NCBI RefSeq assembly: GCF_030817195.1
Contig: NZ_JAUSYZ010000001.1
Coordinates: 186,001 to 250,000 of the forward strand
Length of the DNA stretch: 64,000 bases
Direction: 5' to 3'
Source of the DNA: Arthrobacter globiformis
GTDB taxonomy: Bacteria; Actinomycetota; Actinomycetes; Actinomycetales; Micrococcaceae
Positions 16,259 through 26,203 of this stretch are shown here, piece by piece. Made by a program: the position numbers and the translations under genes. The first letter of the stretch is position 1. Every line of letters begins with the position of its first letter. Below the pieces are notes generated by a model. That model saw nothing but the letters and a program-made list of their open reading frames with translations. It was not told where the DNA came from and ran no database searches.

Positions 16259-17551
16259 TCAGCGTCCGCCATCCTGCATCCTGCCGTTCAATGCCAGGAC
16301 CGCCCGCACACGCCAGCCGCCGCCGGCGGCCGGGCCTGCCTCCACCGTACCGCCGTAGATCCGGGCCCGTTCCTTCATCCCGGCCAGGCCCTGTCCTGTC
16401 CCGCCGGAACTGATGGCATCAACGGTGCCCCGGCCGTCGTCGAGCACTTCAATGGTGACGGTGGAATCGTCGCGCACCACCACCACGTCCACCCGGCTCA
16501 GCGCGCGGCCGTAGCGCAGCACGTTGGTCAGTGATTCCTGCACGATCCGGTACACGGTCAGCTGGAGAGCCACGTCCTCCGGCAGCGCCGGACCCGTGTG
16601 CGAGTAGTGGACGGGAAGGCCTGCGGTCCGGAAGCCGTCCAGCAGCTTCCCGAGGCTGGCGCCGTCCGCGAGCGGCTCACGGGGCGCCTGGCCGGCTGGG
16701 GCGTCATCCCGCAGGACCCCGAGGACCCGGCGCATGTCCGCCAGGGCGGCGCGGCCGGTTCTGGACAGTTCCGCAAGGACCTCCGCGGCGCGTTCCGGAT
16801 CCCTGCGGACCACGACGGCGGCCCCGTCGGACAGGGCGACCATCACGGTCAGCGAGTGGGCAACGACGTCGTGCATCTCGCGGGCGATCCTGTTGCGTTC
16901 GTTGACTGAGCCCAGGCGGGCGGCCTGCGCGGCCCATGCCGCGATTTCCTGCTCGTGCTCCCGCCGCTGCCGGACGGATATGCCGATTCCGGTGGCGATG
17001 ATGTTGGAGAACGCGATGCTGGTGCCGGCCGCGATGGTGGTCACCAGCTGGAACTCCTCCGGCGAGGCGGCGTGCCTGGGCAGTTCCCGCTCCAGCGGTC
17101 CCACTGCGGCCAGGAAGTACAGCAGCGCCAGTGGTGCCGTGGCCACGGCCATCGTGACCAGGGCAAAGCGGCGCGTGTGGACCACAGCCACCGCGTACAG
17201 CGAGAACCACAGCCCTGCTGACACGTTGGATCCCCACGGATGAAGCAGGCTGACGCCAACCTCGGCCGCCGCGACGAATACCACCACGGCCACCGGGTGC
17301 CGGCACCGCAGGAACAGGGACAGCGCGACGGCCGCGAGCAGCGCGACCGCGGCCCACCTGCCCGCATTAATGGCGTCGATCACGGTGGGCGCCACCAGCA
17401 CCGCATAGCAGGCGACGACCACGGCATCCATGGCCCGCGGACGCCGGTGCAGGTAGCGCCGGAGCAGGCCCCGCCGTCGGGCAGCAAGCTCGGCGAAGGA
17501 CGCGTCAGCCGGCGTAGCTGGCGCGTCCTTCACGGAAACAGCATCAATCAT
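16259..17551 (-). CDS. Sensor histidine kinase (HisKA_3 type)
   Basis: 430 aa. About five or six membrane helices fill residues 40-195. A dimerisation/phospho-acceptor helix follows (NERNRIAREMHDVVAHSLTVMVA, His near 227), then a HATPase_c domain whose G-boxes include 'VLDDGRGT' and 'GTGQGLAGMKERA'. There is no obvious extracytoplasmic sensor domain, so it may sense membrane events. It lies 17 bp after the ABC permease gene and next to its response regulator: an exporter plus two-component arrangement common in Actinobacteria. Confidence 0.92.
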   Translation of the reverse strand: MIDAVSVKDAPATPADASFAELAARRRGLLRRYLHRRPRAMDAVVVACYAVLVAPTVIDAINAGRWAAVALLAAVALSLFLRCRHPVAVVVFVAAAEVGVSLLHPWGSNVSAGLWFSLYAVAVVHTRRFALVTMAVATAPLALLYFLAAVGPLERELPRHAASPEEFQLVTTIAAGTSIAFSNIIATGIGISVRQRREHEQEIAAWAAQAARLGSVNERNRIAREMHDVVAHSLTVMVALSDGAAVVVRRDPERAAEVLAELSRTGRAALADMRRVLGVLRDDAPAGQAPREPLADGASLGKLLDGFRTAGLPVHYSHTGPALPEDVALQLTVYRIVQESLTNVLRYGRALSRVDVVVVRDDSTVTIEVLDDGRGTVDAISSGGTGQGLAGMKERARIYGGTVEAGPAAGGGWRVRAVLALNGRMQDGGR

Positions 17552-17568
17552 GGGCAGGACCTGCGCGG

Positions 17569-18447
17569 CTAGACGTCCCGTTTCTTCAGCAGGACCATGG
17601 CCAGGACCACCGGCACCACCACCCAGGCGCCCAGCACCAGGGCCGCCTGCCAGACCTCCAGCGTGTCCGGGACGTGCTCCACGGCGGTCAGCGGGTTGAT
17701 CGTGTTTCCGGGGAGGTACTTGCGCGCCTCCTCGAAGAAGTCGCCGGGGATGAGCTGGAACGCGATCGGAGCCACAAAAAACAGGCCAACGAGGGCCATG
17801 ATGCCGCCGGCTGAATTCCGCAGCATCGTGCCGAGTGCCATGCCGATTGCGGCCACCGCTGCCACGTACACACTGGTGACGACGAGCAGCTTGACCGACT
17901 GCGAGCTGGCGAGGTCGAGCTTGAGATCGAAGTTGCCCAGGATCGGCACCGCCACCAGGCCGGCGATGTAGGTGGATACGGCCGTCACGACGAAGGCGCT
18001 GAGGATGACCACCACGAGCTTGGCAATGAACGCGGGGAGCCGCTTGGGCACCGCCGCGAACGTCGAGCGGGCCATGCCGGTGGTGAACTCCGAACTCATG
18101 AGGAGGACGCCCAGTGAGCCCAGAATCAGCTGTGCAAAGGCGACGCCCGAGGTGGGGACGGTGACGGCGAGGTCGCCGCCCTGTGCCGCGATGGCCGCAG
18201 CCGCCTCGGGATCGGAGCTGGCCTGGTCTGCGAACTGGCCTGTTCCCCAGGCGGACAGGGCGCCGAAGCCAACCATGACGACGGCCGTCGAAACAAGCAG
18301 GATCAGTGTGGACAGGAGCGTGCGGAACTTGATGAATTCCGAGTTCAGGACCCGGAAGAAGCTTGGACCCGGTCCCGGGTTTGCAGCGTTGCGGGTGGCC
18401 GCGCGGCCGGGACCGGCGGCAGGCTGGGTGGAAGTCGATGTGCTCAT
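17569..18447 (-). CDS. ABC-2 type transporter permease subunit
   Basis: 292 aa with six hydrophobic helices. The start (FFRVLNSEFIKFRTLLSTLILL) and 'MSSEFTTGMARSTFAAVPKRLPAFIAKLVVV' are typical of ABC-2 permeases of DrrB-like exporters. It forms the membrane part of the exporter with the ATPase encoded 4 bp upstream. The N-terminal 30 residues are Ser/Thr/Pro-rich and probably disordered. The substrate is unknown; the adjacent two-component system suggests induction by a membrane-active compound. Confidence 0.9.
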   Translation of the reverse strand: MSTSTSTQPAAGPGRAATRNAANPGPGPSFFRVLNSEFIKFRTLLSTLILLVSTAVVMVGFGALSAWGTGQFADQASSDPEAAAAIAAQGGDLAVTVPTSGVAFAQLILGSLGVLLMSSEFTTGMARSTFAAVPKRLPAFIAKLVVVILSAFVVTAVSTYIAGLVAVPILGNFDLKLDLASSQSVKLLVVTSVYVAAVAAIGMALGTMLRNSAGGIMALVGLFFVAPIAFQLIPGDFFEEARKYLPGNTINPLTAVEHVPDTLEVWQAALVLGAWVVVPVVLAMVLLKKRDV

Positions 18448-18451
18448 GGCG

Positions 18452-19396
18452 TCAGTTGCCTCCGGACTGGGCGGGAACCGGGGCTCCCGTGGTGATCAGC
18501 GAGTGGTATTCGACCTCGTCCTTGGTCAGCTCCATGTAGGCCTCTTCGAGGCTGGCCTGGAGCGGGGTGAGTTCGTAGATCAGAACGTGGTTGTCCAGGG
18601 CGCTGCGGGCGATCTGCCGGGGGTCCAGGCCCGTGACCTCGAGGAGTTCATGGTCCTGCAGCTCCACCGAGACACCTGTTCCGGCGAGAACGTGCATGAG
18701 CCGGTCGGGCTGGTCGGAGCGGACCCGGGTCCGGCTCTGGCCCTTGCCCGTGATGATGTCCTTGATGGGTGCGTCGGCAATGATCTTTCCGCGGCCGATC
18801 ACAATCAGATGGTCGGCGGTCAGGGCCATCTCACTCATGAGGTGGCTGGAGAGGAACACCGTGCGCCCCTCGGAAGCCAGGTACTTCACGAGGTTCCGCA
18901 CCCAGACCACGCCTTCCGGATCGAGCCCGTTGACGGGTTCGTCCAGGATGATGGTCTGCGGATCGCCCAGGAGCGCGGCCGCGATGCCCAGCCGCTGACC
19001 CATGCCAAGGGAGAACCCCTTGACCTTTTTCCGGGCCACGTCCGCCAGACCGGTCATGTCGATGACCTCGTGCACCCGCTTCCGCGGGATGCTGTGCGTG
19101 GCGGCCATGGCCAGCAGATGGTTGTACGCGGAGCGGCTCGTGTGGACGGCCTTGGCGTCCAGCAGTGCCCCGATTTCGCGCAACGGTGCGGTGTGCCGGG
19201 CGAACGGGACACCGTTGACGGTGACCGTTCCCGCCGTCGGGGTGTCCAGGCCCATGATCATGCGCATGGTGGTCGACTTGCCGGCGCCGTTGGGTCCCAG
19301 AAAGCCGGTGACCTGGCCGTCTTGGACGGTGAAACTGACGCCGCCGACGGCGGTTTTGTCGCCGTAGACTTTTGTCAGGCCTTCTGCCTCAATCAT
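18452..19396 (-). CDS. ABC transporter ATP-binding protein (DrrA/BcrA type)
   Basis: 314 aa. Walker A 'GPNGAGKST' near residue 34, a signature variant 'FSLGMGQRLGIA' near 133, and Walker B 'TIILDEPVNGLDPEG'. The C-terminal 90 residues form the accessory domain of DrrA-type ATPases. It powers the permease encoded 4 bp downstream. It is the first gene of a likely four-gene unit: ATPase, permease, kinase, regulator. Confidence 0.93.
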   Translation of the reverse strand: MIEAEGLTKVYGDKTAVGGVSFTVQDGQVTGFLGPNGAGKSTTMRMIMGLDTPTAGTVTVNGVPFARHTAPLREIGALLDAKAVHTSRSAYNHLLAMAATHSIPRKRVHEVIDMTGLADVARKKVKGFSLGMGQRLGIAAALLGDPQTIILDEPVNGLDPEGVVWVRNLVKYLASEGRTVFLSSHLMSEMALTADHLIVIGRGKIIADAPIKDIITGKGQSRTRVRSDQPDRLMHVLAGTGVSVELQDHELLEVTGLDPRQIARSALDNHVLIYELTPLQASLEEAYMELTKDEVEYHSLITTGAPVPAQSGGN

Positions 19397-19542
19397 GGAA
19401 GCTTTCCTTTGCGTAGCTACGGGCGTGCTGTCTGGTGTGCACGTTCCACGCTACCGACGCCGGCTGCCGAATTCGCCGGTCTCAGGGATGATTCAGGGGC
19501 GAATCAGGGTCTCGGGTGTCATCCGGTGGGATGAGCGACGGG

Positions 19543-21045
19543 TCAGCTGCCGTCCGCCGGTGAGTAGTAGCGCAGGGCGGCACGTTTCAGGGTGAATTCG
19601 ACGGCCCGGACGCCGGGCATGGCTTCGCCGTCCACCGCCAGCACCATGGGGGCGGTGCCGCACTCCACGCGGACACGGGTGGCTTCGGTGAGGTGGGTGA
19701 TCCTGGACGTCGCCACCGTGCCGGTCAGCACGGACCAAAGCATGCGGAGGCGGGCGAACGACTCGTCGGCGGTCATCATCCTGACGTCCAGCACACCGTC
19801 GTCCAGTACCGGCCGGAAGAGCGGGGCGTGGTCCCGAGGGTAGTAGCGGCCGCGGCCCAGATACATGATCCACAGCCTGTGCCGGACGCCATTGACGATC
19901 AGCGTAATCGGCTTCTCCATGGCGAAGGTCCGGAACATCGCCACAACCCCGGCGAGAGGCTTCCCGAGGGCGGGCTGCAACTGTTCGCGACGCCGCACCA
20001 GGTTCGGGTACAGCCCGATGCTTGCGGTGTTAAGCATGATCAGCTCCACCCGTTCGGGATCGTCCGCGAGACCGCGTTCAACAGCCACGGCCCCGACGTC
20101 TGCCAGCGCCGCTTCACCGCGTTCCGCTGCGGCCACCGCCTCCACCAGGGAGGGCGTTCCGGCGTCCCGGGCGAAGTGGTTGAGGGTTCCGCCGGCCAGC
20201 ACCAGCAAGGGAAGATCATGCTCGACGGCGGCCGCCGCCGCAGTGCCCACCGTTCCGTCCCCGCCCCACACCCCGAGTGCGCGAATGCCCGGCACGGCGG
20301 CTGCCTCCTCCATCCGCTGGGCAATGTCGTCGTCCGGTGCGACGAGCGTTATATGAGCGAGCGGGAAGACTTCCCTCAGGGCGGCAGCCGTTTCCTCAGT
20401 AAAGGAGCCACCCAGTGTGTTCACGGCGATGCTCAGGCCCTCGCCCTGCGGGAGTGGGGCCGCCTGTACCCGTTGCTTGGACGTGGCGGGCATGGGCGGG
20501 CGAACAGGCCACCACCTTCTCGTCACGAGGGCTGCGCCCGCACCGATCGCCGAACCGAAGAGCACATCCGAGGGCCAGTGGGCGCCTGTATGCACTCTGG
20601 AGTATGCAACGCCGGCGGCAACAGGAGCGACGACTGCTCCGAGCACCGGCTGTACCATTCCACTGCCCAAGGCGAATGCGACCGCTGAGGCCGAGTGGCC
20701 GGACGGCATGGATGAACTGGTGGGTTGCGGATGGACGAAGCGGAACACCGGCAAATGCTCAGGGAGCGGCCGCGCGCGGGGCAGCAGGGTCTTGAAAACG
20801 AGGTTCGTCACAGCTGAGGCGACGCCCTGGGCCAGCAGGCCGTGGAGTGCTGCGCGCCTGGTTCGCCCCGGGATGGCGGCAGCCACGGCAGCCACGCCAA
20901 ACCACAGCTTGCCCTTGTTGGCCGAGGCCGAGAGCCGGCGGAAAAACGTGTCATGGTGCCCGCCCGGGAAGCCGGAGACGGTCCGCATCAGCGTGCGGTC
21001 GAGGGCGGCAATCCAGCCTGGCCCCCGGTGCAGCATTCGTCGCAT
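19543..21045 (-). CDS. PAP2 phosphatase / diacylglycerol kinase fusion
   Basis: 500 aa, two enzymes in one chain. Residues about 20-185 are a membrane PAP2 phosphatase with the three usual motifs: 'KTLLPRARP', 'PSGHSAS' near 114 and 'YSRVHTGAHWPSD' near 150. From about 205 a diacylglycerol-kinase catalytic domain follows, with 'GVWGGDGTVGTAAAA' near 262 and 'LVLAGGTLNHFARD'. Predicted roles are lipid-phosphate hydrolysis on one side of the membrane and lipid phosphorylation in the cytoplasm, perhaps recycling undecaprenyl or diacylglycerol lipids. The fusion recurs in Actinobacteria. Confidence 0.9.
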   Translation of the reverse strand: MRRMLHRGPGWIAALDRTLMRTVSGFPGGHHDTFFRRLSASANKGKLWFGVAAVAAAIPGRTRRAALHGLLAQGVASAVTNLVFKTLLPRARPLPEHLPVFRFVHPQPTSSSMPSGHSASAVAFALGSGMVQPVLGAVVAPVAAGVAYSRVHTGAHWPSDVLFGSAIGAGAALVTRRWWPVRPPMPATSKQRVQAAPLPQGEGLSIAVNTLGGSFTEETAAALREVFPLAHITLVAPDDDIAQRMEEAAAVPGIRALGVWGGDGTVGTAAAAAVEHDLPLLVLAGGTLNHFARDAGTPSLVEAVAAAERGEAALADVGAVAVERGLADDPERVELIMLNTASIGLYPNLVRRREQLQPALGKPLAGVVAMFRTFAMEKPITLIVNGVRHRLWIMYLGRGRYYPRDHAPLFRPVLDDGVLDVRMMTADESFARLRMLWSVLTGTVATSRITHLTEATRVRVECGTAPMVLAVDGEAMPGVRAVEFTLKRAALRYYSPADGS

Positions 21046-21101
21046 TTCCCCACCCTACCGCCCGGTACCGCGGTGTGCTCCCGGCATCTGTCCCGCTAAG
21101 G

Positions 21102-22299
21102 TCATTCCCTGGCGGGAAGCGGCTTGGCGGCGCCGGCGAGCATCAGGGCAACCAGGATGGGCACACCGATGGCCAGCAGTGCCATGTGAATTCCGGTCAG
21201 GTCCCCCAGGTAGCCGAGCAGCGGCGGACCGGCCAGGAAGGCGACATAGCCGATGGTGGAAACCACCGACACCCTTGCCGCTGCGTGCCGGGGATCGTCT
21301 GCAGCTGCCGACATCCCCATGGGAAAGGCCAGGGCCGCCCCCACTCCCCACAGCGCTGCTCCAACGGCAGCAAGCCCCAGGTTTCCGGCAAACACGAACA
21401 GTGCCAGGCCTGCGGCGGCGGCTGCCATGCTGCCCCGGAGCACTGCCACCCGGCCGTACCTGTCAATGACGGTGCCGCCGAAGAAGCGCATCGTGGTCAT
21501 AGGCCAGGACGAAGAGCGCGAAGAGCAGTGCGCCGGTCGATTCGGAGGTTCCCAACCCGTCCACGGATGCCTTGGCGATCCAGTCGTTGCCTGCGCCCTC
21601 GGTCAGCGTGGCGCCGAGAACCACGACGCCGATCAGCAGGGTGCGCCCGTCCCGCCATGCCGAAGGTCCGCGTGCCGTCTTGGCTTCACCGTCGGCGGGC
21701 CGCTCCGGTGCCGTGTGGGGGAGGAAGTACCGGGGGACCACTATTGTCAGCACCGCCACTGAGGCGGCGATGACCAGCAGGTGCTGCGGCAAACCCACGC
21801 CCATTCCCGACAGACCAGCCCCGATCAGGGCGCCTACGAAGGCACCGCCACTGAAGGCAGCGTGGAACTTGGGCATCACCGTCTTGCGGAGCCGGTGCTC
21901 GACGTCTGCGCCCTCAACGTTCTGGGACACGTCCCACAGCCCGATGCCGATGCCGAAAAAGAAGAGGGATGCAGCGGTGCCGGGAACAGACTCAGCGAGC
22001 AGCGACACTGCGATGCCTACACCCGCCAGCGCGGCCAGCAGGCCGCTGGCCCGGACGGTGTTGGCGGTGCCGATCCGGCTGATGACGTGCCCGGCGGTGG
22101 GAAGCGCGATCAGCGACCCGACGGCGGTGCACAGCAGCAGGGTTCCCATCTGCCCGGACGAGATCCCCAGGATCTCCGTCACAGCCGGAATGCGGGCCGC
22201 CCAGCTCGCAAAGACCAGGCCGTTGGCGCCGAAAATGATGAACGTGGCCAAGGCGGCGGCGGAAACCTGCCGGCCGGCAAGCTGCTGGGTTGAGGTCAT
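21102..22299 (-). pseudogene. MFS transporter split by a one-base frameshift
   Basis: The N-terminal 8-9 helices are encoded from 22299 and leave the family-like reading at 'FALFVLA', then run into a nonsense tail ending at 21463. The rest (MTTMRFFGGTVIDRYGRVAVLRGS...) continues in another frame from about 21500 to 21102. Removing one base near 21499 joins the parts into about 398 residues, a normal length for a 12-helix MFS permease of the FucP/YbjJ-like kind, with the motif-A-like 'GGTVIDRYGR' right after the break. It is either a real inactivation or a sequencing error. There is no slippery homopolymer at the junction. Confidence 0.75.
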
Positions 22300-22341
22300 C
22301 CGACAACTCTAGTGCCGCACTGGTCGAGCCTGTCGGAACCC

Positions 22342-24024
22342 TCAGCGGGCGCGTTCCACCCGCTTCTCATCCCAAACCGGCTCGGCCGACTCGTACACCT
22401 TGCCATCGGAGCCGAAGACCAGGAAGCGGTCGAAGGTCCGGGCGAACCAGCGGTCGTGCGTGACGGCGAGGACCGTGCCCTCGAAGTGGTCGATGGCCCG
22501 CTCCAGGGCCTCGGCCGAGTGCAGGTCGAGGTTGTCGGTGGGCTCGTCCAGCAGTAGCAGCGTGGCGCCGGACAGCTGCAGCAGCAGGATCTGGAACCGT
22601 GCCTGCTGTCCGCCGGACAGCGACTCGTACTTCTGTTCCGACTGCCCCGCCAGCCCATAGCCGTCGAGTGCTCCGGCAGCGGCCTCCCGGCCCAAACCGG
22701 AACGGTGTTCGTCGCCGCGGTGCAGGATGTCCAGCAGCGTGCGGTTCATGAGGTCGGGCCGGACGTGGGTCTGCGCAAAGAACCCCGGCCGGATACGGGC
22801 GCCAAGTTTCACGGTGCCCTCGTGGGGCACTTCGGCGATTTCGACGTCGGACACCGGCAGGTGTTCCCGCTCCGGGTCGGTGCCCCCGGTGGCCAGCAGC
22901 CGCAGGAAGTGCGACTTGCCGGACCCGTTGGAGCCCAGCACGCCCACCCGGTCCCCGAACCAGATCTCGGTGGAGAAGGGCTTCATCAGGCCGGTCAGTT
23001 CCAGCTTTTCGGCCACAACGGCCCTCTTGGCGGTGCGGCCGCCCTTGAGCCGCATCTGCACGTTCTGCTCAATCGGCAGGGCTTCCGGCGGGCCGGCCTC
23101 GAGGAATTTGGCCAGCCGGGTCTGGGCTGCGTGGTAGCGGTTGGCCATGTCGGAGCGGAAGGCGGCCTTGTTCTTGTACATGTTGACGAGTTCCTTGAGC
23201 TTCGCATGCTCCTCGTCCCAGCGCTTGCGAAGCTCCTCGAAGCGGGCGTTCCGGTCCGCCCGCGCCTCTACATACGACCCGAAGCCGCCGCCGTGGATCC
23301 AGGCGCCGGCCCCGTTGATGCCCGGCTCGAGCGTGACGATGCGGCCGGCGGCGTTGTTCAGCAGCTCCCGGTCGTGGCTGATGAAGAAGACCGTCTTCTT
23401 CGATTCGTTGAGCTTGTCCTCGAGCCAGCGCTTGCCCGGGACGTCGAGGTAGTTGTCCGGTTCGTCGAGGAGCAGCAGCTCGTCGGGACCGGCAAAGAGC
23501 GCCTCCAGCACCAGCCGCTTCTGCTCGCCGCCGGACAGCGTGGACGCGCGGCGGTGCTGGGCGCGGTCAAAGGGCAGTCCCAGCGCGGCCATGCAGACCT
23601 CGTCCCAGACGGTCTCGACGTCGTACCCGCCGGCATCTCCCCAGTCGACGATTGCCTGGGCGTACCGCATCTGGGTGGGCTCGTCGTCGTGCTCCATCAT
23701 GGCAAGCTCAGCCTCATCCACGGCGCGGGCGGCATCCGCCAGCGCCGGAGGGGCGGCCGACAATAAAAGGTCGCGGACCGTGGAGTCGTCACGGACCTGC
23801 CCCACGAACTGCCGCATGATTCCCATGTTTCCGGAGCGGCCGATCACGCCTTCGTCCGGAGTGAGGTCGCCGGCGATGATTCGGAAGAGGGTGGTTTTGC
23901 CCGTTCCGTTGGGTCCGATGAGCGCCGTTTTGGTGCCGTCGGGGACCTTGAAGGTCACCCCGTTGAGCAGCTGGCTGCCGTCGGAGAGGAAGTAGTCGAT
24001 GCCGGAAACGTCAATATGGGCCAC
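22342..24024 (-). CDS. ABC-F family ATPase
   Basis: 560 aa. Two ABC cassettes in one chain without membrane segments: Walker A 'GPNGTGKTT' near residue 38 and 'GSNGSGKSH' near 365, signatures 'LSGGEQKR' and 'LSGGQQAR', Walker B 'LLLLDEPDNYLD' and 'LLLLDEPTDNLD'. The interdomain linker is long, helical and charged (residues about 250-310). ABC-F proteins act on the ribosome E-site, and some protect against antibiotics; no resistance type can be assigned here. A long inverted repeat lies just upstream of the start. Confidence 0.92.
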   Translation of the reverse strand: MAHIDVSGIDYFLSDGSQLLNGVTFKVPDGTKTALIGPNGTGKTTLFRIIAGDLTPDEGVIGRSGNMGIMRQFVGQVRDDSTVRDLLLSAAPPALADAARAVDEAELAMMEHDDEPTQMRYAQAIVDWGDAGGYDVETVWDEVCMAALGLPFDRAQHRRASTLSGGEQKRLVLEALFAGPDELLLLDEPDNYLDVPGKRWLEDKLNESKKTVFFISHDRELLNNAAGRIVTLEPGINGAGAWIHGGGFGSYVEARADRNARFEELRKRWDEEHAKLKELVNMYKNKAAFRSDMANRYHAAQTRLAKFLEAGPPEALPIEQNVQMRLKGGRTAKRAVVAEKLELTGLMKPFSTEIWFGDRVGVLGSNGSGKSHFLRLLATGGTDPEREHLPVSDVEIAEVPHEGTVKLGARIRPGFFAQTHVRPDLMNRTLLDILHRGDEHRSGLGREAAAGALDGYGLAGQSEQKYESLSGGQQARFQILLLQLSGATLLLLDEPTDNLDLHSAEALERAIDHFEGTVLAVTHDRWFARTFDRFLVFGSDGKVYESAEPVWDEKRVERAR

Positions 24025-24050
24025 CGGGCAATTCTCCCACGCCCCGCCCG

Positions 24051-24119
24051 CCGGAGTTTTTGTACAGACATCGTGCTCAAATGGGCCCTAAAGTCGCGAC
24101 AAGTGGACAAAAACTCCGG
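24051..24119 (-). other. Long hairpin in the leader of the ABC-F gene
   Basis: CCGGAGTTTTTGT (24051-24063) and ACAAAAACTCCGG (24107-24119) are perfect 13-bp arms around a 43-nt loop that contains GTCGCGAC. GC-rich sequence flanks both arms. It may terminate the upstream penicillin-binding protein transcript or act as an attenuator for the ABC-F gene. Confidence 0.5.
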
Positions 24120-24142
24120 GCGGGGGGAGTGTGCGGGAGTTG

Positions 24143-26131
24143 TCAGCCGGCGGCAGTCAGGAATTTCTTCAGGAGCGGGCCGGAAGTCGTGGCGCCGAGC
24201 CCGCCGTCCTCGACGAACACGGCCACGGCCAGGTCCCCGTGCACGGCGATGATCCATGCGTGGGTCTTGGGCGGGTTGGCGTTGCCGAACTCGGCGGTTC
24301 CCGTCTTGGCGCCCACGGGTTCGCCGGGGACTTCGGCCAGGAATCCGGCGTGGCCCGAGGTCACCACCGCACGCATCATGTCCGCGAGGGCGGCTGCTTC
24401 CGCCTTGGTGACAGGTGTCTGGGCGGTCTTCGCAGGGGCTTCCGCTGTGACGGTCGACGACGGGGCGGAACCTTCCGGGGTCGGCGTGGGACTGGCCGAC
24501 GTCGATGCGGACGGAGCGCTTTCCTCCACCAGGACCGGGGACACGGGGGCGCCCTTCGCCACCGAGCCTGCCATCACGGCGGCGGACAGCGGGGACATCA
24601 GCACCCTGCCCTGGCCGATCATGGCTGCCGCGTGCTCGGTGCCCTCGGCCTCACCGGGAACGGAGCCAAGGAACGCCTCGGCGCCAAGCTTCGGGGCCTC
24701 CACGGCCACCCCCAGGGAGGTGGCGGCCGACTCCAGCTGGGCCTGGGTGACCTTGTCCCGGGCGGCAATGAAGGCGGTGTTGCAGGAGTGGGCGAAGGCG
24801 TCACGCAGTGTCACGGATCCGAGGGAGTCCTTGGGGTAGCCCTCGGCGTTCTTGAACTTCCTGCCGTCGACGGTGAGCGTGGGCGTGCATTCGACGGTGG
24901 AATCGGGGGTGAATCCGTTGCGGAGCATGGCGAGGGAGTCCACCACCTTGAAAGTGGATCCCGGCGCGTACTGGCCGAGCATCGCCGTGTTGTAGCCGTT
25001 GCTTCCGGGACCCGACGCGGCGGCGAGGACCGCACCCGTGGACGGCCGGAGCGCCACGATGGCTGACGCCGGCTTGATGTCGGCAAGAGTGTCCTCGGCA
25101 AGCTGCTGCAGCTTCATATCGAGGGTGGTCTGCAACGGCGTGCCGGGAACAGCCTGCACCTCAAAGACGGTGCGCCGCGGGTCAGTGGGTGCCGCCTGTA
25201 TCTCTTCCCGGGTCAGATCGGCGCGCTGCACGCGGACCACGGTGCCGTCTGTTCCGCGGAGCTGTGCATCGTACTGCTGCTGGAGTCCGCCCGTGCCGAT
25301 GACGTCGCCGGCGGTCAGGGTGCCGTTCGACTTTTCAATCTGCTCTGCGCTGGCTTCGCCAACGGTGCCCAGGACAGCCCGGGCGAAGTTCCGCGTCGGT
25401 GCCAGCGGCAGTTGGCCCGGGATGGCCCGGCCACCCGGGATGGCCTCGATCTCGGCGTCGGTCACGGCACGGTCGCTGGTGTTACGCAGGGTGATGGCGG
25501 GAACGAAGGCCTCGGCCCCGGATGCCTCCACCTGCTGGACGTAGGCCGCGGGATCCACGCCCACGAGCTTGGCGAGCCTGGTGGCGGCATCTGCGGCATC
25601 AGCGCCGCCCAGCTGCGGCTTGTCAATGCCCACGTTGACCACCGGCCGCAACGTCACGAGCTTCTGATTGCCGGCACCGAGGATGTCGGCCCGCGGGGAT
25701 GACTGCGTGGCCTTGCTGAGGATCTCCCCTTCGGCCAGGTTGGGGACCAGCAGCCCGGGCGACCAGACGGTAAGCCATTTGTCGCCGGATTTCCGCAAGT
25801 CGGCCTCGACGGTGTACTTCCACTCCCCGGTGGAAATCTTCCAGCTGTAGTTCAGCGGGATCCGGGCAGTGTCGCCGTCGAGCGTCAGCTCGCCCGCTTC
25901 GACAGAGGGCTTGGCCGGCGCCAGCGCTTTGAAGACCTGGTTGAGCTGGTCGTTGGCCACCGTCGAATCGCGCCCGTCGAAGGCCACCGGGCGGAGGTCC
26001 AGGCCGGCGACGGCGGAGGCCAGCTGCTTCGCCGCGGCTTCCGCACCGCCGCGGCCGTCGTCGCAGGCCACCAGTGAGCCGCTGAGTATGAGACCAGCAA
26101 GGACAAGTGAAAGTTTTTTAGTGTTCCCCAC
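24143..26131 (-). CDS. Class B penicillin-binding protein (lipoprotein, MecA_N/NTF2-like N-terminus)
   Basis: 662 aa. A lipoprotein signal with lipobox ending at Cys about 23 (SGSLVAC) is followed by an NTF2-like/MecA_N domain (to about 140), a PBP dimerisation domain and a transpeptidase. Catalytic motifs: STFK near 392, SCN near 449 and KTGTAE near 609. It crosslinks peptidoglycan outside the membrane. The Thr/Pro/Ser-rich insert near 540-575 is an actinobacterial oddity. The GTG at 26131 follows GGGGGA at about 10 nt; the longer frame to 26188 lacks a signal-like start. The MecA-like N-domain does not by itself imply beta-lactam resistance. Confidence 0.9.
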   Translation of the reverse strand: MGNTKKLSLVLAGLILSGSLVACDDGRGGAEAAAKQLASAVAGLDLRPVAFDGRDSTVANDQLNQVFKALAPAKPSVEAGELTLDGDTARIPLNYSWKISTGEWKYTVEADLRKSGDKWLTVWSPGLLVPNLAEGEILSKATQSSPRADILGAGNQKLVTLRPVVNVGIDKPQLGGADAADAATRLAKLVGVDPAAYVQQVEASGAEAFVPAITLRNTSDRAVTDAEIEAIPGGRAIPGQLPLAPTRNFARAVLGTVGEASAEQIEKSNGTLTAGDVIGTGGLQQQYDAQLRGTDGTVVRVQRADLTREEIQAAPTDPRRTVFEVQAVPGTPLQTTLDMKLQQLAEDTLADIKPASAIVALRPSTGAVLAAASGPGSNGYNTAMLGQYAPGSTFKVVDSLAMLRNGFTPDSTVECTPTLTVDGRKFKNAEGYPKDSLGSVTLRDAFAHSCNTAFIAARDKVTQAQLESAATSLGVAVEAPKLGAEAFLGSVPGEAEGTEHAAAMIGQGRVLMSPLSAAVMAGSVAKGAPVSPVLVEESAPSASTSASPTPTPEGSAPSSTVTAEAPAKTAQTPVTKAEAAALADMMRAVVTSGHAGFLAEVPGEPVGAKTGTAEFGNANPPKTHAWIIAVHGDLAVAVFVEDGGLGATTSGPLLKKFLTAAG

Positions 26132-26203
26132 GGCGTTATTATCCCCCAGCGGATGCGGGGCGCGAGCCACAACACAGCCACGCCGCAACCCGGCTCCGCT
26201 CGG

